DNA of 64,000 nt from Ailurus styani (taxonomy: Eukaryota; Chordata; Mammalia; Carnivora; Ailuridae). The notes under the pieces were generated by a model. It was not told the origin of the DNA. It saw only the letters and a list, made by a program, of their open reading frames with translations, and ran no database searches. Location: NCBI GenBank assembly GCA_002007465.1, contig LNAC01000163.1, positions 3,008,345-3,072,344 of the forward strand, read 5' to 3'. Below, piece by piece: positions 55,178 through 64,000 of this stretch (position 1 is the first letter of the stretch; the number at the start of each line of letters is the position of its first letter). The translations under genes were made by a program, and so were the position numbers.

Positions 55178-56406
55178 AGACTGGAGAGAGAACCCCTTCC
55201 TCTAAGGCAAAGGGAAAGAAGGGAGGGGGGATGCATGAAGTTGAGTTCCACTCATTAGGTTCCATTCACTCCCTACACTGTCTCAGAGTAGTGACATCCC
55301 GCCTTCTCAGATCCCATATTAGATGGAAGCAACCAGTTCTGATTTCCAAGTGACATAAGCAACACCTCCCAATTCTAAAGTTAAATTTACACGAAGGGAG
55401 ATTTTAGCTTAGGAAATGGAAGGAAGCTCCCCCATCCAGAATGCCATAGAGGCCTCAGGCATTGCATAGGTACTCGGATCTTAAGATACCCTCTTAGATC
55501 TTCTGCAATCTAAAAATCTCAAGATTCCTGTCTAGAGTGGGCACTTATGTCTAATCCCGGATGACTTATTTTATCTAGAAGTAAAAACACCTCCACACAT
55601 TCTGATCTCCAAGCCTCTTTCCTTGTTTCTAAGGGTCACATCACCTTTAGTGCTTCTCAGCAGCCTGGGGTTTAATTAAGCGAGTAGTCAGGGAATCCAC
55701 TGGTCTGCTTATAGAGCAATCAAAGGTCAGGGACAAATTTGTCTTTTCTAGCGAACCCTCTGTTCTATGTTAAGAATTCCTGTCAATATTTAGTGAATGA
55801 TTCCTGTGTTTTGAAAAACTGTGAAAAGCGTGAAAGCCAGGATAGGTCCTAGGCCAGCAATATACCTTCTATTCTCCTCGATCGTCTCTTACACAGTGTT
55901 AATTAGTAATTTAAATTCAGTTGTATCCTTAGTAAACAAATTCACACAGTTCCAATTTCTGATGTGCTTGTTTTCTGCTATACAGTTAGACTTACTTTTC
56001 TTTGTGACAGGCCCAGTATATTTTCAGGTATCAAGTGGCTAATCTTCCGACTCTTTTCCCTCTTGTTAGGCTGATCATGAAAGAATCCAGAGAAAGAGAT
56101 GGGGGCATTCAGTGGTGAAATGAAGCTATAAATCGGATGTGTCACAGTAGGACTATGGACTTTGAGGGGCTCATGTGAACTTACTCTAGGGTGGCCCAAG
56201 AGGACAAAGTGAAGGAGATAGTGGCCATAGGGCAGGTGGAGGTGGTAGGAGTCTCCAAGGGACTTCAGTTGCTGCTCAGTCACTAATGCCTTCCAAAGGA
56301 GCATACTCTAGCTCTAAATCCTAGCTGTCCTGGGGGTCTTTAGAAGCTCCCATGGTCATGCTGAGGAATATGGAAATGAGAATTCTGAGGCTTTGAGGAA
56401 TATCAT
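55178..56406. other. Unassigned unique stretch
   Basis: No gene, RNA or repeat family recognised. Confidence 0.4.
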
Positions 56407-56462
56407 TGAAAACATTCAATGTTGTTCAGTGTTTCAATGTTATTCAATGTTATTCAATGTTG
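56407..56462 (+). repeat. Small minisatellite, 10-bp unit 'tattcaatgt'
   Basis: About five imperfect units: 'cattcaatgt', 'tgttcagtgt', 'ttcaatgt', 'tattcaatgt', 'tattcaatgt'. Confidence 0.9.
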
Positions 56463-58539
56463 AGAGGCCACGTAATAATAAACTGTTGTGCCTTGTTTGA
56501 ATATTTTTGATGGCCAGTACATGTATGTGTGTGTGTGTTTTATAATAGTTATATTTCCTCTTTTGTTAATTGCCTTTTATGACTTTGTCTTTTTCTTATC
56601 AATCAGCTTCTCAAACAACCAAGATACGACTTGTTTGTCTTTCATTTCTGCTGCAAATATTATTCCCAGTTGGTTGTTTGCATTTTTATTTTGGCTATGA
56701 TTTTATTTACAGAATTTTAAAATACCGAGTAGTCAAATCTGTTAGTATTTCTTAAATGGAAAGGTGGAGAAATGTCATGTTCACCTGCAAAGCAAAGAAA
56801 TTCCGTGTGTGGGAAAACTTTTTATGTGGTAGGAGTTCTGTAGTGAATATACACCACCCTGGGACGGGTAAGTCTATCATCTCTGGTTGAGGAGAGTGGA
56901 GTAAAAAAAAAAAATGAGAGATCACATTAGCTATTATTTGGATATTACTGTTATTTGGTCGTTAATACCATAGGTGCCCAGTGTTTGAAGGGCCCTGTCA
57001 GATTCTTGTAAGATAAGCTAGTGTGGATGTGTGTCCAAGTTTGACTCCTTGTGTATGGTTATTGGTAAAAAGATAGAATAACCACTGTCCATACCAGCTC
57101 CTCAGATCTGTTGGGGTCCTGGCATAGTCTGTGCCCACGTATGAGGAAGAACCAGGCAGCATGAGGGGTTCTTTCCTGTTTAAATGCTTGATGCTGGAAA
57201 CTAGAATGATGGTTTGTCTGTGTTGTAGTTATCTTAGATTCCTTGATCACTTACAGCTTTTGGGTAATTTTTGATTTGTCCTCTAAGGGAGGAACTGATC
57301 AGGTCTAGCTTTGTGTCCTCATTTCTTTTGTGGTTGACAACTTACTCTAGAGTGTTTCCACTGGCTTTGGAATGATAGAACTCGGCAGCTTGCCTGCTGA
57401 TCATGACTATGATGGACTGTAGAATAATGACCAGATTTAAAAGTCTACCAGTGTAGCTTACCAATGTAGCTTCTTAACATGGCTGAAATCCCGTGTGGGG
57501 AAGTGAATGCATCAGCAAACAACCAATGCTGGGAAAGCTTGCCATGTAGATGACTTTACCCCTGGATGTCCAGGTAGAAGGTCACATGGAGCTGTTCACA
57601 TTTGAATTCCTTACTTCCTGTGTTACCTTGGGTATTGGGTCCAGCCTGGCTTGAAGACTCTAGTCTTGGGGTGATTATATTGCTTCTGGAACTCAAGTAG
57701 GTCTTGAAGATCACCATACAGCTTGCCTTCCGAGTGGACTCTGTGTAAGTGTTTTCAGAGCAAGAAGCCAGGCATGGTGTTATCTACCATTATATGAGAG
57801 TGTGAAATTATCCTTGTACTTGCAAATGGATTCCAACCTAAAGGGGTATACTTTCTCTTGAAAGTAGGGCTCAAGGCCTCTGAAAACATACTGGCAAAAA
57901 TTTGTGGTTAAGGTTCATTTGTCTTGCAATATTGCAGTTCTGTGGTATTATTTGTAGTAAGAGATGGGACAAGCACAGTTCTGCTATGATTAACATTTCA
58001 TGACTGTGGTAATCATTCAAAACTAGAATTCACTTCCACTTGTCCCTGATTTTCTGGGCTAGCTATGCAGGGTTGGGGTCCTGCACCTTGAACCCCTGCT
58101 GTGAGTTGGGTTAAGATGGTTAGAATCCCTGTCTATCCATGTACAAGGGGATTGATGGGAGACCCCCTTCAAACGACACCCAAACTAGCATGGGACCTAT
58201 CTCAGGCTATTTGGTTTGCACAGATCCCAGCTGCCATATTTAAACACTTAATAAATTATGGTCCACACCCTGCACCCTACACAGTCTTCTGTATCAAGGG
58301 CAGTTCTTCAAATTTATTTAGTTTATAGTCATGTCTCACCTGGCTCTTTTTCTCAGGTTAAACAAACTTCTTTTCCTTCAACTATTCCTTATGTGAAAAA
58401 TTCCATGGGGGACCCAGTAATTACCGTCTCACCAGCCATGAAATCCCAACAGAAAATAAATAAATAGTTTATAATTTTGATAGCCATGTATGGAAAGTTT
58501 TAACGTATGAAAAACAATGATTTCAAGTTAAACAGGTTT
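56463..58539. other. About 2 kb unique stretch
   Basis: No family recognised. Near its end, 58357-58467 is open to a TAG after a good acceptor ('ggctctttttctcag') and reads ...PYVKNSMGDPVITVSPAMKSQQKINK. No known motif and no upstream partner exon identified. Confidence 0.4.
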
Positions 58540-59060
58540 CCCTGTCAGTTTGGCAAAGTTAAGATTCTTATACCCCGTCTTGGTGAAACTATGGGAAATA
58601 AGCAGTTTCCTATGGGGCAGGTAAGAGAGCGACATGTACTTCTGGACACAGTCTGGCAAACATTGCCACAAGTCCTAAATATTTGCATACCAGACATTCC
58701 ACTAATAAGCATTTAGCCTGAGGAGATAATCAGACAAGTTGTGTATTACAAGGATGTTCACCCTGGTGCTGTTTATAATAGTAAAATAACAATAAATAAT
58801 GTCCAGGGCTAGGGAACTGACTACAAAAACAATGATTCAGCCCCATAAAAGGTTGATGTAGCTCTGTATTGAAATGAGAACATATCTGCAATACATTTTG
58901 GGGAGTCATTGGTTTTGAAACCAAAAGAATAACATGATGTTGCTTCTGACAGACATACAAATGTGAACAGTAGTTATATTTGACTCATAGGACTGTAGGT
59001 AGTGATATTTTCATATCTGTTTCTAACTTTCCCTCTTGGATTTTATTTCTCGGGTATTAA
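58540..59060 (+). mobile_element. HAL1/L1M 3' end, sense
   Basis: 'taagcatttagcctgaggagataatcagac', 'tacaaggatgttcaccctggtgctgtttataatagtaaaat', 'aatgtccagggctagggaactga', 'gtgaacagtagttatatttgactcatagg' follow the old half-L1 3' region. Confidence 0.7.
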
Positions 59061-59564
59061 AGAAATATTAGAAGTTAAAACATTTGATAATTTGATAATC
59101 AAACTGGCCTCTTGATTTAATTTATGTTTTTGATTACTAGTCAGTTTAAATAATTTTTCGTGTTTATTACTTACTTAATATAGTTAAATAAGGACTAAAG
59201 TCTCGTGCTTTCAGAGGTCATGGTACAGCTGGGAGGGATTCAGCACCATCTAATCTCAATCTCTCATTTCATAGGTAAGGATCGGTCAGTCCAGGGAAAT
59301 TATATAATCTGACCCACCAAACCATTGACCTTTCTGTTACAGTTCACTGTCTTTCTCAGATTAGGTACATGCTTGGTACCTCATCCATGCTTCCTGGCAG
59401 TACCAAGAGTTCTGTTGTGCCAATTCAGAGATTAATTTGTGATTCATGATTGCTAATGATTAATTTTGGAGGTTATTTTGCTTTACACGAGCTGGGCTTT
59501 TTTGTGTGTGTATATGCGTGAGGGGAGTCACATAGGGGCGTTTGTTGTGTAATTAAATCTGTAC
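59061..59564. other. Unassigned stretch, possible MIR remnant
   Basis: 59240-59310 ('tctctcatttcataggtaaggatcggtcagtccaggg') faintly resembles an antisense MIR core; too weak to call. Confidence 0.3.
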
Positions 59565-59800
59565 AATGGAAGGAAGAATTTGGGATTTGGGTCAGAGGAC
59601 CTGCAAGTGACTCCAGCAGTACCATTCCCTAGCTGTGGTCCCCTGGGTAAGTTACTTAACCTCTTTGAACTTTGTACATAAATGGCCAAGGGTATCTACA
59701 TCACAAGGTTGTAAAGAGGATTAAATGGGGTTGTAAAGAGAATTAATGTGTGAAAAGGACCAGCGAAGTGCTAAACTGAATGTTATATATCTGTTTATTG
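59565..59800 (+). mobile_element. MIR SINE
   Basis: 'gggatttgggtcagaggacctg', 'cattccctagctgtggtcccctgggtaagttacttaacctctttgaac', 'aaggttgtaaagaggattaaatg', 'ccagcgaagtgc' in MIR order. Confidence 0.88.
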
Positions 59801-60359
59801 TCAGTGGTTTGTTAAGATCCCATTTCTTTCCAGAAAGAATTTGAGACAGCAGATGTACATCATGCTTGTTGTTGTCATGGTTTCTACTATATACCAACTC
59901 TGAGGGAAGGTCAGTTGTCAAGAGGGACTGTAGCAAGAAAGCATCAATATTTACAAAAACCTGTTTCAGAAAAGAGGGGTAAGGGAGAACCTCCTTGGGT
60001 AGGGAAGTTAAGTTTCTACCAGCCACTTGGGGCTAGGAGGGAGTCTGTTAGTCATGAAAGGGCAAGTTAATCATCTGGACCAGGCTTATGATTTACTAAG
60101 AACCAAAAGCACTTTGTAGTCTGAGGGAAAATGTATCTCTTGGAATCTTTTGGAGGATATATGAAGAAAGCCAGCACACCATTAGCCTATAAAGTTCTGA
60201 AGTCTGGAATTGTGACTTTCCTGTTTGTTGCTGGACCACCAGTACCTAGTCCAGCTCAGTAATGGTGAGTTGTCTGAGTAACTTCTAACACTTGGCATAT
60301 AACGTACCAGGGGCTGTGCGAAGTGTGTTGAGCTCTTATGGACCATTTCAATTGGGAAT
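59801..60359. other. Unassigned unique stretch
   Basis: The 101-codon minus frame 59721-60026 has no motif. Nothing recognised. Confidence 0.4.
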
Positions 60360-60625
60360 TTAGTTTTCTTCAGGTCTGGGAAAATTGAGTGTGTTATTTC
60401 TTAGAGAATGTACTCTCTTCTGTTATCTCTGTTCTTTCTTTTTCGAATTCCTATTAGTTAAATGTTAGATCTTCTTTATTAATATTCTCATTTTTTCCCT
60501 TTTTATTCTGCTTTCTGGATAACTTCTTCAATTTTATCTTTCAATCTACTTATGCTTTTCTTTTTTCTTATTCTCTGAATATCTAAATATTCCTTTTGCT
60601 CATGGCATCTTATTCTTGCTTAGTG
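60360..60625 (-). mobile_element. L1M 5'-region fragment, antisense
   Basis: 'cctattagttaaatgttagatcttctttattaatattctcattttttcc', 'tttctggataacttcttcaattttatctttcaatctac' resemble the ORF1/5' end of older L1s in reverse. Confidence 0.55.
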
Positions 60626-60694
60626 AATCTAATAGGTTAAACAAACTCTGAAGAAATTAGTTATAGATTTGGGGAGGAGGGTTTCTTCTTTTTT

Positions 60695-60768
60695 TTGTGA
60701 GTAATGTGATAGAAACTAATGATGTACTGTATGATGACTAACATAACATAATTAAAAAAAAGAAGTTT
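60695..60768 (+). mobile_element. Very short carnivore L1 3' tail
   Basis: 'gtgatagaaactaatgatgtactgtatgatgactaacataacataatt' followed by an A run (60754-60761) is the last part of a young carnivore L1 3' UTR. It abuts the LTR that follows. Confidence 0.7.
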
Positions 60769-61042
60769 ATTAAGTGAAGATACAGAAAAAGCTCTCAAGA
60801 ATGAGAGGTCCCGACAGGGTCCCCGACAGGGTTGCCAACGAGGGCCTTTAGAGTTGGTCTTTTATAGAAAGCGAACCAGGGAACTTAAATGCTTTTAACA
60901 TCTCTATTGATAACAACTTCAGTGGCTTACTTTCTTTTTAAGGGCTGGTTATTCTTTGTTGGTCACAGGTGATTATCATAAAGACACCGACCGCACATGA
61001 CCCACCCCACATGTCTAGGGCAGGGTAGTCCTCCACCCAACA
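60766..61042 (-). mobile_element. Endogenous retrovirus LTR (U3-R part), antisense
   Basis: On the minus strand it starts 'tgttgggtggaggac' (61042) and has a TATA-like 'ctataaaag' (about 60862-60870) and a polyadenylation-type 'ttaataaactt' close to 60764-60774. The part beyond the poly(A) signal (U5) is missing where the L1 tail sits. No gag, pol or env sequence is nearby, so a solo or truncated LTR. Class I is a guess. Confidence 0.6.
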
Positions 61043-61796
61043 CTCTTCCCCCTCCTCCTCTTCTTCTTCTTGCATGTTTATGTTGATCTCTGTCTTAAAT
61101 GTTAATTGGTACTTTTCCTGAAATGTCTGGTGATCCTTGGTTATCTGTTCATCATATTTTAAAACGAGGCACTAAAAAGATGACTGAAATCTCTATATTC
61201 ATGAGCAAAGCTTGACGATTGCTGGAATGGGCTTCAGTGTCCATGCAGAGAGAAACCAGCTCACTAGTTGGGGATTCTCAAACGATCTTTTTTTAGGCCA
61301 ATTTGTTTCCCTAGAACAGAATCCTTCAATCTCTTGCCCTGTTGGTGAGTAGGAGATTTAAGTCTCCCTCTCAGAATTTTGAGAGCTGATTAGGAAAAAG
61401 GGGGCTGGAGGTTTTGTCATTGTTCAGAATGGCAACTTTCACTTACTCCCTTTATTTTACTAAGGCACCTCATCCTCACTGTTTGGAATCAGGATTTCTA
61501 GTTCGCCTTAAAACTAATATAAGCCAATGAGGCATGCAGCAAGTAAAATTAATTAATTCTGAAAGCATATTGCAAACTAAAAATAAATTAGTGTAACTAC
61601 TCTTCTTATATAAAAAAGTGACCAACTTGAACCATAGCAATTGACTTTTGGTATCCTATTCATGATATTTTATAACCCTATTGTACTTTATAGTGGCTCT
61701 GCCCTCTTTAGAGCAGAGTTTTAACTTTCAGTGACATATTTTGAAAGGAACATTAACAAACAAAGGCAGGTGGTGAGGATAGCAAAGCATCTAATG
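61043..61796. other. Unassigned stretch
   Basis: Follows the LTR start with a CT/TTC-rich run (61043-61071). No family recognised. Confidence 0.4.
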
Positions 61797-62030
61797 CAGA
61801 GGTTAGCAAACTATGGCCTGGGGGTCAAATCCAGCCAGCCCTCTGTTTTTATGGGCCAAACTTAATTGAAACACAGCCATACTCATTCATTTACATATTT
61901 TCTATGGCAGCTTTTGTCTTAGAAATGCAGAGTTGAGTAGTTGTGACAGTGATATATGGCTTACAAAACCTTTAATATTTACCATCTGGCCCTTCCCAGA
62001 AAAAAGAGCTTGATGATCCCTGATCTATAG
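61797..62030 (+). mobile_element. hAT-type non-autonomous DNA transposon
   Basis: 'gcagaggttagcaaactatggcctgggggtcaaatccagcc' and 'atctggcccttcccagaaaaaagagcttgatgatccctg' are the two termini. The centre matches 54560-54700. More complete at its left end than the other copy. Confidence 0.75.
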
Positions 62031-62109
62031 GCCACATTCTATGCTGCATGCTTGAAGAAAGTGGAGACTCAGTCTGAACACAAGGCACTGGAAGAACTAT
62101 ATAATAGTT

Positions 62110-62189
62110 AATAAGAATAATTTCTAATATTTATTTAGTGTTTACATGTGCCTGGCACTTGTAGGCATGCATTATCATTTTTAATAGTG
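62110..62189 (-). mobile_element. MIR fragment, antisense
   Basis: 'aatttctaatatttatttagtgtttacatgtgcctggcac', 'catgcattatcattt' are the MIR/MIR3 end in reverse. Confidence 0.6.
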
Positions 62190-62300
62190 ATTAAGGATCA
62201 TCTCCCTGGCTAGATTATGCATTCCTTAATGTTAAGTTTATAGTTCCAGAATCTAGCACGTATGAGCTTTGAGTGAATGTTTATTGAGCTAAATGAGCAG
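62190..62300 (+). mobile_element. L2 3' end, sense
   Basis: 'tggctagattatgcattccttaatg', 'ccagaatctagcacgtatgag', 'gagtgaatgtttattgagctaaatgag' match the L2 3' tip. Confidence 0.65.
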
Positions 62301-62659
62301 TGTTATTATGTAGAAGAGATGAAATCCCCTTCTTGGAGATCAGAATAGAACTTTCAGAGAAGCAGATTTCAGGTCATTGAGTCATATCAGCTGTCACCAA
62401 GGTCGGGAAATACCTGCCCTTGAAGAAGTGATCACAAGAACCTGGCTGTCCACCCAGTTGTTCATGGACATTACCAAGGGGTTTCTTGCTTTCGGTGGCA
62501 GGTTGAACTACATGAAGTCTTGACTTCTAAGGTTCTGGCATTCATACTAGGAGACCAAAGACTAAAACTCAGAACTTACAGTTGATATACTTTTCTTTCC
62601 ACTGTAATATACTGCCTCCCTTAGAATTCCCACAAGAAGGGCTATGAGGAGGTTGGTGT
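62301..62659. other. Unassigned stretch
   Basis: Nothing recognised. Confidence 0.35.
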
Positions 62660-62835
62660 AGTTGTAGAAGGAACATCACAATGAACATAGGAGGTTTGGG
62701 GTTATAATTCCATTTCTGCAATGTATTTACCACATGAGCCCTGCAAGTCTTTTAATGCCTTGGTGCCTAAGTGTCCTCAAGTGAGGGGAGTGGACTAGAT
62801 AATCTCTAATTCTCTTTCAGCTCTAAAATAAATTT
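62660..62835 (+). mobile_element. MIR SINE
   Basis: 'ttataattccatttctgcaatgtatttacc', 'cctaagtgtcctcaagtgaggggagtggactagataatctctaattctctttcagctc' matches the 3' half of MIR. Confidence 0.75.
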
Positions 62836-64000
62836 ATCCAAGGATTAGCAGGTCCCCTCCTATTGGGAGGACAGGACAGACTAGTTCAAACGAGATATTT
62901 CCCTGTTATGTGTTGCCAGAGTACAGGGGCTCTGCTTTTAAAAATATTTTGCCCACCTCCTGATCCCATCCCAGTCTCAGCTGCTCAGTTTCTATCCCCT
63001 TTCAGTCCTGTTTCTATCCCTATCCCCTGTTCCTGTCTTGCTTTATAGTACTTCTTACTTGGGAAATTAGGTTTAAGCAGGCATAGTTTTAGACTTTCTT
63101 TAGCATAGTGAAGGCAAGCACTTTCTTGTTAAATTCTGCTCATCTGGCTAGTGAAGAACTTGGAGCTGTTCAATGCTTGGAAAGTTGGGGATATTAACAT
63201 TGACCTCAGAAAGGTGATTGGGCCTCCTTTATTTAGGGCACCAGCCATGGACAGCTCATATTTCTCGTGGGGGAACATTTTATTCTTGGTGGAGACAGTT
63301 TCAACTCCCAGAATGAGCCATCTACGCACTCCTTTATTAAAGTTCTTTCATTAAAGTGTAAGAACTTAACCTAAATTCTTTTAAAAAATGATGATAAGAT
63401 TCAGCTTTAAGTGGACCCTCATCTAGCAGTACTGTTCTCACATCCTGCTCACATAGATACCAACTACTGGTGGTCTCCAATTACCTGTAGGCTTTTGTTT
63501 GAATTATCTTAAATTTAAAAAATTTCATTTCACTTAAGTGCTTAGTATTCAATTGTTTTACATTTGCCCATATTCCACACTATATTTGACCATATAGCTC
63601 TTATCTCTGAATAGCCCTAAAAACTGCAGTGTCATGTTAAGAACTCCTTTTAGTCCAAGGCATGTCAATATGTGTTGCCAACTTCCAACTGATTCTCATC
63701 CAGAAGATTAGCAAGGCCGCCACATGGTGTTCTTTTTTACGAAACATTATTGCCTGCATTATAGCTAGGACTCGATGTGGTGACATTAATCCCAAATCTG
63801 CAGAATGGTACTCTTAATTCTGCTTGGGTGGAGAGCAACTTGAGCTCTCAGCATAAGCTTTTTATTTTGGGAATACCATTCTTTGTCATCATTTTTGCAA
63901 GGAATATTAGTCAGTTATTAGGAATTTTATTTCGCTCCTGAAAAATAATATTTCTCTCTTTTCCTATTGAGATACCCAGATTTCATATCTTTAATGAACA
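62836..64000. other. Unique stretch to the window end
   Basis: No gene, RNA or repeat family recognised. Frames of about 60-67 codons at 62863-63354 have no motif. Confidence 0.4.

Overview
This window is nuclear DNA of a carnivoran mammal. The diagnosis rests on 20 copies of the tRNA-Lys-derived carnivore SINE: a head reading 'gcgcctgggtggctcag', a 'gcctctgccttcggctcagg' body, a CT-rich stretch, and an 'aaataaataaataaaatctt' tail. The subtype (GGTTAAAGCCTCTGCC in the head, CTGCCTGCCTCTCTGCCTACTTGTGATC in the tail region) is what I would expect in a caniform, most likely a mustelid. It does not look like the dog or cat forms. The species call is inference.

I find no protein-coding gene, rRNA, functional tRNA or snRNA gene that I can support. 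The long open frames are chance frames, or frames inside transposons. The window is intergenic or the inside of a very long intron. Roughly half of it is recognisable interspersed repeat.

Layout. 0-2 kb: end of an ERVL-MaLR LTR, unassigned AT-rich DNA, an old L1M 3' end. 1.9-6.9 kb: a nearly complete, decayed carnivore L1 (+) carrying four SINEs, one nested inside another. 7-10.7 kb: SINEs, unique DNA, a MIR and an MLT2-like LTR. 10.7-16.3 kb: a second large L1 (-) with five SINEs, inserted inside a MIR that it splits in two. 16.3-28 kb: mostly unique DNA with MIR, L2, MER5A, MER20 and SINEs. 28-31 kb: a microsatellite cluster, L2 and L1M. 31-37 kb: unique DNA, an L1 3' end flanked by unusually long direct repeats, and L2. 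37-39 kb: a CR1/L3 fossil with a readable reverse-transcriptase block, itself carrying a SINE and a MIR. 39-44 kb: a small GC-rich patch, L2, unique DNA, L1M with a (GT)25 tract. 44.0-44.8 kb: a young L1 with a 5' inversion (twin priming). 47.9-51.5 kb: a long antisense L1M. 52-55 kb: L2 remnants, L1MB, an exact 182-bp duplication across a single N (probable assembly artefact), two hAT-type elements and a SINE. 55-64 kb: mostly unique DNA, a HAL1/L1 3' end, MIRs, an ERV LTR cut by an L1 tail, and a hAT-type element.

There is no gene network to describe. What can be read is an insertion history: ancient L2/CR1/MIR/hAT, then ERVL LTRs and L1M, then carnivore L1s, then SINEs, then SINEs in SINEs. 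I saw no candidate for a new biological system. The strongest observations are about retrotransposition mechanism and assembly quality. A few splice-site-flanked open segments are listed as weak exon candidates that need transcript data.
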